This document shows, in pieces, positions 43,772 to 54,659 of a stretch of DNA of 64,000 nt (the first letter of the stretch is position 1; every line of letters begins with the position of its first letter). Location: contig OX387182.1 of assembly GCA_947561395.2 (NCBI GenBank), positions 36,263,949-36,327,948 of the forward strand. The letters run 5' to 3'. Source of the DNA: Buxus sempervirens (lineage: Eukaryota; Streptophyta; Magnoliopsida; Buxales; Buxaceae). A model generated the notes under the pieces. It did not search any database, was not told the origin of the DNA, and was given only the letters and a program-made list of their open reading frames with translations. Both the position numbers and the translations under genes were made by a program.

Positions 43772-45944
43772 TGTGCGGGGTTGCATGGCGGGGCGCACGT
43801 GGATGGGTGAGTGCCTCCTAAAGGGTAATCGGGAAATTTGGGAGTCGCCACCACCTGATGGGGTGCAGGCAGACACCTGGGTGCCAAAAATTTGTCTATT
43901 GGTCTGCGCTTTTTCAAGATTCCGGTTAAGGTCTTGGTTACGGTTTGGAGAAGTCCAAAGACACCCCGGTTTGCCCCGTCAGTTGATGGGTCCCTCGGGT
44001 CTCCCTGGTTTGTGTTAACTTGGTCTAAACTCACCCTACTCCTAAGCCAAACATGCACATTTGTTTGAAATCTTGGTGGGGACCACCAAAGTGGTGTGGG
44101 TCCCCTTTTATTTGATTTTATCTTTTTTATCCATTTATGAGATGGGTCTGGTATGGGTCCCGTTGGATGGCCCATTGAATGCCATGTTGGGCTCAAGTCA
44201 AGCCCAAGGGTCTGGTTAGGGTTACGTTGGATAACCCTATTTATTGGATTTGGTTTGGAAGTTAATTAAATAATTGAGATTAGTGGGTTCAGGTTTTTAA
44301 GGTCCATTGGGCTTGGAATTGGCCCAAGGGATTATCCAAGTTGCCCTTGAGGACCCATTATTGAAATGGACCCTGGTTTGGACTAGTCGGGATATGGGTC
44401 TCGTTGGAAGGCCTAAAATGCCTTATTGGGCCCAAGTGAGCCCAAGTCTCACACATAAGGGCCTGGGCTACCCCAGAGGCCCTAAAGGTCTAGTTAGTCT
44501 TATTTTAAGATCGGGCAAGTGGGCCTAGGCCCGAGAAAACATGGTTTGGGGCTTACTGGGCTCTGCCCGCAGAACCTATGTGGTCGGGCCCTGTGTTTAC
44601 GGTTCCGGCCCAAAAAGCCCAAAAGTCCAAAAACTCCACGGGGGCCATGGTCATCTTCTTCCCAAAGGTCTTGCGAATGTTTGTGGGTTTCTGAGCAGAC
44701 CCACAGTGGCTTCAAAACTCTATTTTAGGCTAAAAAGCAAGCTTTTTCTTTGAATTTTTGAAGTGGGAAGAATCCCTGATTTTGAACAACCATTAGAGCC
44801 TTGGAATAGGGACTCTGGGGGTCCCCGTTTGGTGTTGAAAATGGTCTCTCCTTTCTCCCCTATGAGAGAGGGAGAAGGAAGGCTCAAAAGGCCTAAACCA
44901 AGTCTTGTTCGCCCAAGCCATTCATGCATTCATTCAAACCATATATTAATCATACACACCATTAACGAAATGGCAGGTATCATGCATACACATAATGATT
45001 ATAAGGTGCACAAAATCAGTAAATAAAAAGGGAATATTAAAGGGGGTTTGCATGCTTTCTTGAAGGTGACTCATGGGGGTATGGAGATGGTCCAAACAGT
45101 GAAAAATCATATTGGAAATAAAGTTATTTATTAGTGTTCTCAGTGGGAAAGAAAGGTGATAAAACTAATCCTACCATGCTTCCTAAGATGCAATACGTGG
45201 AGGAGACACATGTGTGCACAAATCATACTCATGCATGCACCCCAAAAATAATCAAAAACAGTAGATAAAAGTAAGGTGATTGTGTGTGACAATGCATCCC
45301 ATGCTTTATATGCAAAAAACCCCCAAAAGAGTAAGAAACACATAAAGAAAAGAAGCATACAAAGGGATAACAAGTAGCACATATTAAATGAAGTAAAAGA
45401 GGGAGGGATTTTAGGGGTACAGCAGAAGTAAGGAGGACAGGCCCTCCTAATAAAAATAACGGCAAAAGAGATCAATGATAAATTTGCTTAAATGACACCT
45501 CTTCTTCTTACTTTACCAATGGAACTCTCCTCCCAAATTCGTATGGAGACTCCCCCTTACCATGGGGACTCCAATGGCATGAAAAAGAAAAGGAGATGGG
45601 GAGAAGGAGACAACAAAGAGTAGACCCAAAAATAGTTAAAAGGAAACATACTTATTAAAACTTCGTTTCAACATATGTTGAATACAATGCTATAAAAAGA
45701 CTTACCTTAGTATTATTTTCTCTTGGTGATGTAATGGTCCTCTTCAATGAACGTGGACAGCAAATTTGAAGGCTTCCTTTAGCTCAAAAAAAGACTCCTC
45801 TTATCCTTTTATCCAATGGGAAGAAGCATGGTGGTCGGTTTGCACCGGATTAAAAGGTCAACTTTTATCCCATTAGGGTTTGACTTTTCAATTAGGGTTT
45901 TCATTTTTCGCACTTCTGGGAGGTGCAAAAATGAGGTGCTTACA
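43772..45944 (-). mobile_element. Solo LTR of non-coding family A, inverted, 2.17 kb
   Basis: Its right end TGAGGTGCTTACA is the inverted family start (TGTAAGCACCTCA). Its left part contains the inverted 'GTGGCGACTCC' and 'GCCTGCACCCCATCAGG' blocks. GTGTC lies at 45945-45949 on the right and at 43765-43769 on the left, two bases away from the apparent TGTGCG start, so the duplication is likely but the left terminus is slightly uncertain. It lies 190 bp from the same-family LTR at 41732-43568, in the opposite orientation. Confidence 0.7.
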
Positions 45945-46426
45945 GTGTCTTTATAGAGAGAGAGAGAGAAATAGAGAGATGCATTTTTTTAGGTCATTGT
46001 AAAGTTTTGTTCATATAACTGATTTAAAAGAATGAAATGTTCTGCTATTAACATACATTACTTGAATGTGTATATTATACAATTTATCTTGTCATAGTGG
46101 GTGTCTTGTTGCTATTTGGATTCAATAATGTTCAGATATAGAGATGATGGATCTGGATTTTGACCCTACCCCTACATGCACTGCACATGGAGGTTTTTGC
46201 ATGGTTTTGATTGTTAGCTGTGTAGACATTTTATGAAGTTTCACCCAAAGAAAGGGCATTTTCCAAATTTCACTTACGACCACAAAATGTAGTACATTTA
46301 ATAAAACATATTCCACAATTTAAAAATTCTCATCTTTATAAAGCTAAAATTTCTAGGAAAGCAAAATTAAGACTTGGCTGACATATGCAAAAGAGCAAAG
46401 TGATAAATTTAGCAACATATGTATAC

Positions 46427-47186
46427 CGCATTATCTTTTTACCATCTTCAATATGGATAGCCTTGTCAAGAACAGCTTCTAAACCCTGAAATACAAATGA
46501 GAAAATTGTGGTATAAATATTCTAACAACCCTACAAAAAGTATAGATGAGTTCTTAAGGACAACTCAGAAACCAATAGCAATGAAAAGAATTTTGATCAA
46601 TAAGAATAAGATGGGAGCAAATGGTAACCTTAATAACAACACCTCCTGCCAGATTTTGGAGTTCCTTGACAGATGCAAGTGATTCTTTGTTCCGGTTCAT
46701 GGAAAGTGCATCTCCTAGAGTCATTCCTGTCTCATCTTGCTCATCTAAGTCTCCCCATTTTTTGAGGTTGAGTTATCTCCTATATCAGCTTTGGTGTGTG
46801 CAGGACTACCAGAAGGAGTTGCATAATCCTTGGTTCCCACTAAAACATTGCCAGTTTGCCAGTTTCTTGTTTGACAAAAAACTCCAGTGAAGATATTCCC
46901 ATCTCCCGTGCATATCAATCTGTAAAAAATAAATCTAGAAATGAGGAATTCAGAATGACACACCTGATTAGATTCCATTCGCTTGAATATAATGCTGATT
47001 ATTTGAGTCAACATTTCCTTTGATGTTGCTTGATTTACTGGGCTTTTTCTAAACACAGAACTCACAAATCAAAACTTATACTTCGAAATCAAAAACAAAA
47101 TGAAAATTGACGTGAAAGTGAGAAATACATATTAAGAGCAATGTTATAGCATATTCTAATCACTCCCAGCATGGTTTCTTTATGTA
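46427..47186 (-). pseudogene. BIG5: BIG5 pseudogene, four exons following exon C
   Basis: On the minus strand: 47186-47129 encodes HKETMLGVIRICYNIALN; 47048-46964 encodes KSPVNQATSKEMLTQIISII then FKRMESNQ; 46919-46629 encodes a variable linker then DEQDETGMTLGDALSMN and SLASVKELQNLAGGVVIK; 46485-46427 encodes GLEAVLDKAIHIEDGKKIMR. These are the direct continuation of the + strand exon ending TKFR at 24083. The third exon changes frame near 46745-46755 (stop TAG after GET in the first frame). Acceptors and donors of these four exons are otherwise canonical. The acceptor CAG of the first (47187-47189) is part of the duplication made by the element at 47190. Confidence 0.85.
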
Positions 47187-47189
47187 CTG

Positions 47190-50100
47190 TGTAAGCACCT
47201 CATTTTTGTGCTCCCGGAAGAGCCGGAAAGGCAAAACCCAGCTAAAAAGGCAAACCCTGAGGGGTAGAAGATTGACTTTATGATCAAGTGAAAATTGGCC
47301 ACATTGCTTTATCTCAATGGATAGAGAATCCCGACACGGTTCTAACGCAACTGAGTTTGCTGGAATCGGAGTCCGGATGAAGGATCTATGGGCCAGTCAA
47401 ACTTGAGGGGGAGCCGAAAGTTGACTTTTTGCCGAACCTCGGGCCAGGTGCTTAGCCCTATGTCAATGGATAGAGGACTCCGATACAGTTCTAACGCAAT
47501 TGAGTTTGCCCAAATCGGAGTCCGGATGAAGAAGATATGAGCTGTCGAAGTTTCCGAGTAGCAAAACCAGAAACTGCACATGTGGCAAAGAAACTGCACA
47601 CGTGGCTAAAAAAGCAGCAAAATATCTCGAGGGCAATCTTTAAAAATCAAAACTTGCTAAATATCTTAGGGACTAAACCAAAATTCGCAGGGGGCAATCT
47701 GTAGATATCTAAAAGTGTCAAATCAGTTGAATCGGTCAAGTCGAGGGGCAAATTTGTAAATATCGTGTTTGTATCCGATCATATATGTCGGATACACATA
47801 ATTGTGTGAATATCCGACATATATTTCCGGATACAAGAGATTTGCCCGGGAGATTCGCGTGGATTCGCTGACAGATACGCGCAGAAAATTGAATTTTTGA
47901 AATAATTGTGTTTGTATCCGACATTTTATGTCGGATACAAATGAAGCTTAGTGTATCCGACATTAAATGCCGGATACAAAGGAAGTGTAGTGTATCCGAC
48001 ATTAAATGCCGGATACAAAAAGTTTGCTATAAAAAGGCAACAGCAGCCCCATTTTGAGGGTTGGCTTGGTTTTTGCTGTTTTCCCCTCTTCATCCCCATT
48101 GTTCCTGGTACGAAACCCTTCCCTCTCACCTCTCCTTGCCTCCAAAGCCACCCAAACAACCTTCTAGGACTGTTCTACCCCTTCCTTGCCTCTTCTTCTT
48201 CATCTCCATTAAACAAAAGCTTGGAGGAGGAACTTGGTGATCTTGGGAAGAAGCTGCTCCAGCAACTGTATTTGCTTCAAAGGGAACCTCCACATTATAC
48301 AAGGGCTTCAAAGCCCCAAGGTATTGTTCCCCATAACCATTTACACCACATATATGAAAGTGAGCCTCTAGCATGATTTTTAGAAAAAGTATGCTCTCTC
48401 CTTTCTTTTGAGTTATTTTCTTGCACTATCTCCATGTATTTTCCTTCCATTGGTATCCCATGGAGTTCTCCAAGGTGAGAGGATTCATAGGTGTGGTTCC
48501 ACAGGAGAGGGTGAGAGATTTTTGACACCTTATCAAGTCATTTGAGCTGCTGGAATTTCTGTTTGGCCATGATTATCCTCTTATTTGATAGAGGAGCATG
48601 TTCCTCTCATCTAATCTAATGTACCCTACGATTAACCCCCATTCTCTTCCTTTCTTTAAGAGCTTTTTAGATTGATTGATGGAGTTATAATGAGGTGAGC
48701 ATGTTGATTTGTTTGTTTCCACTTCACTTGCACATGACTTAGCTGCTATTTTGGACATGCATGAGATCCTCCAGCATCCATCTACATTTGGGAGCCACAT
48801 GTCATTGCCATATAACCTTGCCATCCCCTTTTGTTTGCTGTTTTTGTGTTTACCATGATTCCCAAGTCCACTTTAGGTAGGAATGGCAGGTGCACTCTCA
48901 CATACACTTTGGTAGGTAGTTTGTGCTTTAAATTCTATAATGAGTCCAATTTATGTGGGTGTTTGGGTCACTGGTTCTCGTGGTAAGGAAGGAACCACAG
49001 CAAGGACTCTATTTGGTCCTTATTCCACCATTGAGTTGAGCCACCAGCAGTTCCCATTAACCCACTGCAGTAGCTTGCTGTCCAGCTAGCTCATTTGCTA
49101 TCCTAGCCCCATCTTTTCCCTTTGGTTCTCAAAATCCCTTCAAGAGAAGCCAAGTGGCTCTCATTTGAACCACTGTGGGCCCACCCAGGGGGCCCACACC
49201 ATTGCTGGAACACCCTAGAAGACCCAGGAACCTAAGCCCAATGCAAAAATCCGAAAAACCAAGTTCTTAGGTTGATCCGAAAACTCAGGTCGGATCAACA
49301 GGGCCTTGTTCGTAACCAGCCAAAGATGCCGGATACACTGGTCCTTAAGTGTAACCGGCATCTCAGGCCGGCTACATTGCCAGAATGCCATTTTTGCTAT
49401 TTTTATGATCTTGTGCTATTTTCTTGATTTGTTTGGTCAATCCGAATGAACCAAAAGTGTTTCCGAGTGACCCGGAAACCCAAGATGGGCCATGGACCGA
49501 TCCGGTCCAATTTGATTTCCAGTGGGCCTTCCAACGGGGCCCACCCAGCCCGATAAACTTACTTTTTGCTCAAAATAAGGTTAATCAAGTTAACTGCGTA
49601 GGCCAGACCATTTGAGGCCCACTAAAGCCCACTTTGGAAGCATGCTAGCTTAGACTTAGGCATGGTTTGGCCGAGACCACTGGGGCCTGTTGGGCCCACT
49701 AAGCCCATTAAACCCAACAAAGATTAGGGCACCCAGGCCCTAACTTAGGAAGTCTTGGGCTTTCAAGCCCAAGCCCAGGTAAAGGGCCCCAAGCCCAAGG
49801 CCTGGCCCGTTTTGGCACAAATTAAGCAAGATAAACTTAAATCATTTGGCAACCAACTGTGTGGCCCACTCAAGGGCCCACAAAGCAGTCCTGGGCCACT
49901 TGTGCATAGAAATCACAAAAAACCTTTCAATTTGAACCATTAAATAAAATCAAGTCATTTGAACTGAGCCCAAAGGACCTTTCGGCTAGACCGAGGCCCA
50001 TCAGGGGACACGTGGGCTCAACCAAGCCCACCATGGAATCCGCGGGCCTTCCAACGGGGCCCGCCCAATCAGATTCATCTCATTTAAAGCTAAGAAGATA

Positions 50101-50434
50101 AAATCAAGTAAAGGGATCCACACCACTTTGGCGGTCCCACAAGACTCAATCTAATGTGCATGCAGGAATAGGAATCGGGTGAGTAGACCAAGGCTGACTA
50201 AAAAACCAGGGAATCCTATGGGACCCGTCTTTTGACGGGGCGGACCGGGGTGTCTACGGACTTCCTCGGACCATAACCGAGAACTTGCTTAGAATCTCAA
50301 GCCGCAAGCCAAGCCTTAATAGAAAAACTTAGGCACCCAGGTGTCTGCTTGCACCCCATTAGGCAGTGGCGACTCCAAACAATCCCGAGGCACGCATCAT
50401 TTTGCATGCGCCTCGTCGTGTGACCATGCGCACA
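47190..50434 (+). mobile_element. Non-coding family A LTR element, 3.25 kb, inserted at a splice acceptor
   Basis: The element runs from TGTAAGCACCTCATTTTTG to ATGCGCACA with an exact duplication TACTG (47185-47189 and 50435-50439). It is longer than the 1.84 kb relative at 41732. Near its start a block of about 100 bp is duplicated (about 47316-47383 and 47466-47545; both with GTTCTAACGCAA and AATCGGAGTCCGGATGAAG). It has a hairpin array at 47771-48016 and further hairpins at 49271-49375. No gag or pol is seen. Confidence 0.85.
47771..48016 (+). repeat. Hairpin array with GTATCCG/CGGATAC stems
   Basis: Five hairpins lie here: 47771-47795 (GTATCCGA/TCGGATAC), about 47810-47834 (TATCCG/CGGATA), 47914-47938 (GTATCCGACAT-TTT-ATGTCGGATAC, 11 bp), 47953-47977 and 47992-48016 (GTATCCGACATT/AATGCCGGATAC, with one G-T opposition). 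Further hairpins in the same element at 49271-49299 (GTTGATCCGA/TCGGATCAAC) and 49351-49375 (GTAACCGGC/GCCGGCTAC) have altered but largely paired stems. Confidence 0.75.
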
Positions 50435-51428
50435 TACTGCATTGAACATGTCATATTAAAATCTTTGACCAAAAAGTTTCAACGTACAAGCATACACACA
50501 TGTAAAAGTGCCAATAGGAGACAAGATATGAAAGGGGGTTAAGATACATAGGTAATGTAAAGTAGAGACCTATTGAGGTGATATTGAGAAAGTACAAAAA
50601 GGTCAAAGGACTTAAAGGGAATGGGTTTTGTCCATGCATGCATATAAATATGCCAACAATATTATGGTCTGCCAAGCTAGTTTTAGTGGTTTGGTGTGAA
50701 ACAAGTTCTCCTACAAGACCTCAAAGACCTCTTGAGAGGCTACATAGAACAAGGGAATAGACATATATGGGCAAGATTGGATAGATTTCTTGTAAGTTCT
50801 CAAGGAATGGCTAATCTGTCTACAACGCAAGTTCTTCATCAAAGCCCAGGTACACCCTCTTGCCCATCTATGTTTAAGTTTCAAAAAATGTGGCTGTCTC
50901 ATAATGATTTCAAAGAAGTTGTATCTGCATGTTGGGATTTGGTTTCTCTTTTTGTATTCTTGGAAAAAAGTTGAAAATTATGAAGGGCGTTCTCAAATCT
51001 TGGAACTGGGAGGTTTTTGGCAATGTGCACAGAAAAGTGGATGAACTCACTAAACATGTGCATGATCTTGAGCTTTCTCTATCTTCCACATGGGATAATC
51101 AAGTTGTAGCGCCCCAGATCCGGGTCTGCCCTATCATAGCACCAACCCGTACCCGAGACCTACTTATGGGCCCAATAGAACCTGATTGACACAATTAACA
51201 TGGGCAATTACATCGTAATCATCAGAGTGCATAAGCTAAAGAAGCATGGAATAAAATTTCCATCCAACAAAATAATCACATGTATTATAATCTCTAAAAC
51301 ATGATATCTGTGTGAGCAAAATACAACTAAGGCAACTAAACGCTCACAAGTTTATAAGTCCAAAAATAATATCTACATCCCAGATACAATTTCCCAACAC
51401 AAAATACTATGCTATAAAGAGAACCCTA

Positions 51429-51508
51429 CTATGAGTGATAGTAGTCCTCTAGCCTGTACTCAAGCCCACCCTCACTATTTGCCCCTGCACGTGGCTCACC
51501 AAGCAGAT
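51429..51508 (-). other. LTR-internal short terminal-exon-like reading frame
   Basis: On the minus strand, after TTTTCAG (CAG at 51509-51511), the frame reads LLGEPRAGANSEGG and ends LEDYYHS then TAG (51429-51431). It aligns with the frames at 33351-33430 and 2782-2858. An open frame extends upstream across the CAG to about 51653, so here the region could also be read without splicing. Confidence 0.5.
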
Positions 51509-51785
51509 CTGAAAACAAATCCGGTAAAACAAAACACGCGTGAGACTTAAAGTCCCAGTAAGCAGCAAACATGCATGGATAGAACAGTTTATGCAATTTT
51601 ATAACATCATGATAATATTCACAATATAAAGTACCAAATGTAAACCAAAACATCTCAATCAGATATAAAGTGTAATTTCAAGTCAAATATCTCAATCGGG
51701 TAACACATGAAATCAAATCAAGAAATACAATCAAATACTGCAAGCATGTCATGGTAGGACTTGTGGGTTAGCGTGTCTCTCAATT

Positions 51786-52145
51786 AGATTAATGACTACT
51801 GTCCAAGATTAAGGCCAAGCGGAGTACTTCTACATTGCCAGACGAATCAAGGCCAGGCGGAGTACTTCTACACTGCCTGGTGAATCACCACAGATGGACA
51901 GGGACAGTAAGGCTAACAAGCCAACACCAACACATGGACTAGACTCACAACTTACAACAAACCATTCAAATCAGCGAGTAAGACCAGTGTTCAAACCAGG
52001 GCCAAGCGGAATACTTCTACACTGCCCGACGAATCAAGGCCAAGCGGAGTACTTTTACATTGCTCGATAAATCAAGGCTAAGCGGAGTACTTCTACATTG
52101 CCTGACGAATCAAGGCCAAGCGGAGTACTTCTACACTGCCTGGTT
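51786..52145 (-). repeat. Tandem hairpin repeats in the antisense solo LTR
   Basis: Six units have the loop AGTGTAGAAGTACTCC (minus strand) and variable stems: CCAGGC/GCCTGG (perfect), CCAGGC/GCTTGG, TCGGGC/GCTTGG and TCGAGC/GCTTGG (paired if G-U wobble is allowed); two units pair poorly. They are spaced irregularly in two groups. Confidence 0.65.
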
Positions 52146-53564
52146 CATAAAAATACAAAATCAATTTAAACGAGTACCATAAAATCCTCAAAATCCGTTT
52201 TGGATGAGTAGGATAGTCTTAGGATTCCTAATAAGGCTACCCTACCAAAAATCAATGAATTTTCTGAGACAAAAAGTTTTGGACCTAAAAAATATTCTAA
52301 GTCTGGTTAAAAACGTTGACTAACGTTGACTTTTCTAATTTTTCTACACAAAACCACAAGGAATTTCGGGCTCAATTTCTAGTTGTAGTCTAATGAGGGG
52401 TAAAAAATCTTCTGGAATTTTATGGGCTTTTGAATCACTCATTTGGGTATCAAACTCAAAAAATGGCTTTTGATGAAAATCGGGAAAACTGGAAATTTAG
52501 GCATGAACTGGAAAGTTGACTTTTTATTGGTTGGGAATTGGGCCTTGGGAGTATTTTTATTGGTCCCAAATGGGGGGTAAAACCTTATTTAAATGTCTTT
52601 CATGTAATAAGGGTTAAGGAAGAAAAGGATCAAGAACTTTCAAAACAGCACTCACGATTAGTCTTTAGATTAATCGCCCAGGGGTGATTTGCCTTGACGC
52701 TCACACGTTGAGGATGGACGTTCGTGAGTCCAGGCCAAAACAAAGCCAACGTGCGCGCGTCCCTCATGGACGTTCGCAAGCCCCAGGTTTCAAACAGGGC
52801 CGACGTGCACACGTCCTCTTGGACGTTTGCACGTCCATCCTCACGATTAATTGCCCAGACTAATCCTGATTCACGATTAGAATAACAGAGACTGATTTTT
52901 AGGGGTTTTGGCTCAGGATTAATCGCTAGGTTGGGTTTTTGAAATATTTTGGCTGTTTTCAACCCAAAACTCATATAAATCATCTCCAACCTCTCCAACA
53001 TCAAATGGAATGATCATAAAACATCCGAACTTACTTAAAAACACTTTCTAAGACAGATAATCATCCCCAAATCCGCATGAACACAAATCCAACCCATGAA
53101 ACATCATTCAAAATACCAAACTCAAACCCTAATCTAAAATATAATCAATAGAGGTTGCAAATCCATGGCAAATAAATAGAAAACTAAACAAGATTGTTTT
53201 ACAACCAAAACCCTACGAATTTTAAAAGCAAAAACCAGCGTGCAAGATCATTTCTTCAAATAAATCAAACTTTAGAGAGAGAAAATACGAATTTTGTAAT
53301 ACATTTTGTTTTGAAGGGTTTGCTACTTATTAATGGAGATGCACAATTCCTCTTCAAGTTCTCCTCTCCTTCTTCTTCTCCTTCCTCTTGAAGTTTTCTA
53401 GCAAGCTTCTACAACTTCCTCTCTTGTTCTATACGTCCAAGACAAAAGGAATGGTTCTCAAAACACTTAGAATAGAAATTAGAGCATCCTTTTATATGCC
53501 TAACTTTTGGTCTTTCAAATCTACCCCTAAACAGAGCTTCTATTCAACTAAAACCCTTAGGGTG

Positions 53565-54390
53565 TACCTAAGGTATGCCAGGGGGTACCTTAGTGTTATT
53601 TGAGGGGGGTACCTTGGTGTTAAGTGAGGGGTTCTTAGTGTTAAGTCGGGGTACCTTGGTGTTTCAAGGGTTTTTCCTTAACTATTTCAAGGGGTATACT
53701 TTAGGGATGCTTGGGGATACCTTAGTTATACAAGAAGGGGGTACCTTAGTTGTAGGAGGGGTTACCCATTTGTTATACAAGAAGGGGGTACCTTAGTTAT
53801 AGAAGCGGGTATCTTAGTTATACAAGGGGGTACCTTACTTATATAAGGGGTACTTTGGTTATACAAAAGGGGTACCTTATTTATATAAGGGGGTACTTTA
53901 GTTATACAAAGGGGGTACTTTAGCTATATAAAGGGGTGTACCTTAGGTAAAATAAGGGGATAATTTAGGTAGTACTTGGGTGGTACCTTGGATAATGCAT
54001 GTGGGTACTTTGGGTAATGCATGGGTGTACCCTAGGCATACTTGGGTGGTACCGTGGGTAATAATTTGGTGTACTCTAGGTATACTTGGCTGGTACCTTG
54101 AGTAGTACATGGATGTACTTTGGGTATACAATGGGGGTACCTTGGGTAATACAAGAGGTATTTTAGTCGTATTTAGGAGGGTACCTTGGGTATACTTGAG
54201 AGTTACTTTAGGTGTTCTTAGGGGATACTTTAGGTACATTTGAGAGGTACCTTGGGCACTCTTAGGAGGTTCTTTAGGTACTCTTAGGAGTTACTTAAGG
54301 TACATGTGAGAGGTACCTTGGGTACACTTGGATGGAAATTTGGGTACACTTGGAAGTTACTTTAAGTATACTTGGGAGATACTTTGTGGT
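53565..54390 (-). repeat. GGTACC-rich minisatellite in the antisense solo LTR
   Basis: This is the counterpart of the array at 29990-31330, with units around GGGGTACCTTAGTTATA of roughly 25-30 bp. It is shorter (about 0.8 kb against 1.3 kb), which explains most of the length difference between the two LTR copies. Confidence 0.8.
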
Positions 54391-54659
54391 ACACTTAACT
54401 CTAATTTTTCAGAATTTGATTTTCAATTCACTAGATCTAATTGAAAGATACTTTGGCCAATTGTAATTAAGACATAATACTAACTAAGCTTACCTTAATA
54501 ACTTAAATAAAGTTCGATTTGATTTCTCTAAATCCTCAAGTATAATCCGGCCACATTTACATCATCTTCATAACACAAGTACTTAATTAGTCTAATAATC
54601 CCATTTTAGATAATTAAACTAAATAATTAAGATATAATCCGGGTCAGGGTTTTACACAA

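Larger units (their letters stand above)
51105..54656 (-). mobile_element. Antisense solo LTR, same family as the gag-only element
   Basis: The LTR runs from TGTAGCGCCCCAGATCCGGG to GGGTCAGGGTTTTACA with an exact duplication CAAGT (51100-51104 and 54657-54661). On the minus strand its start, end, GGTACC minisatellite, GC block, hairpin repeats and acceptor module match the LTR at 29742-33802. It is inserted in the LINE. Confidence 0.9.

Noticed and set aside
43714-44950. Overlapping frames on both strands near 43.7-44.9 kb
   Set aside because: They lie in a non-coding solo LTR and differ from any known family; GC-rich LTR sequence gives chance frames.
41732-45944. One full element with two inverted LTRs
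   Set aside because: The left unit has its own exact duplication TTATG at both ends, so the two LTRs are separate insertions.
51105-54656. A minus-strand gene in 52630-53004
   Set aside because: The frame covers the GC-rich repeat block of the solo LTR and has no family similarity that I recognise.
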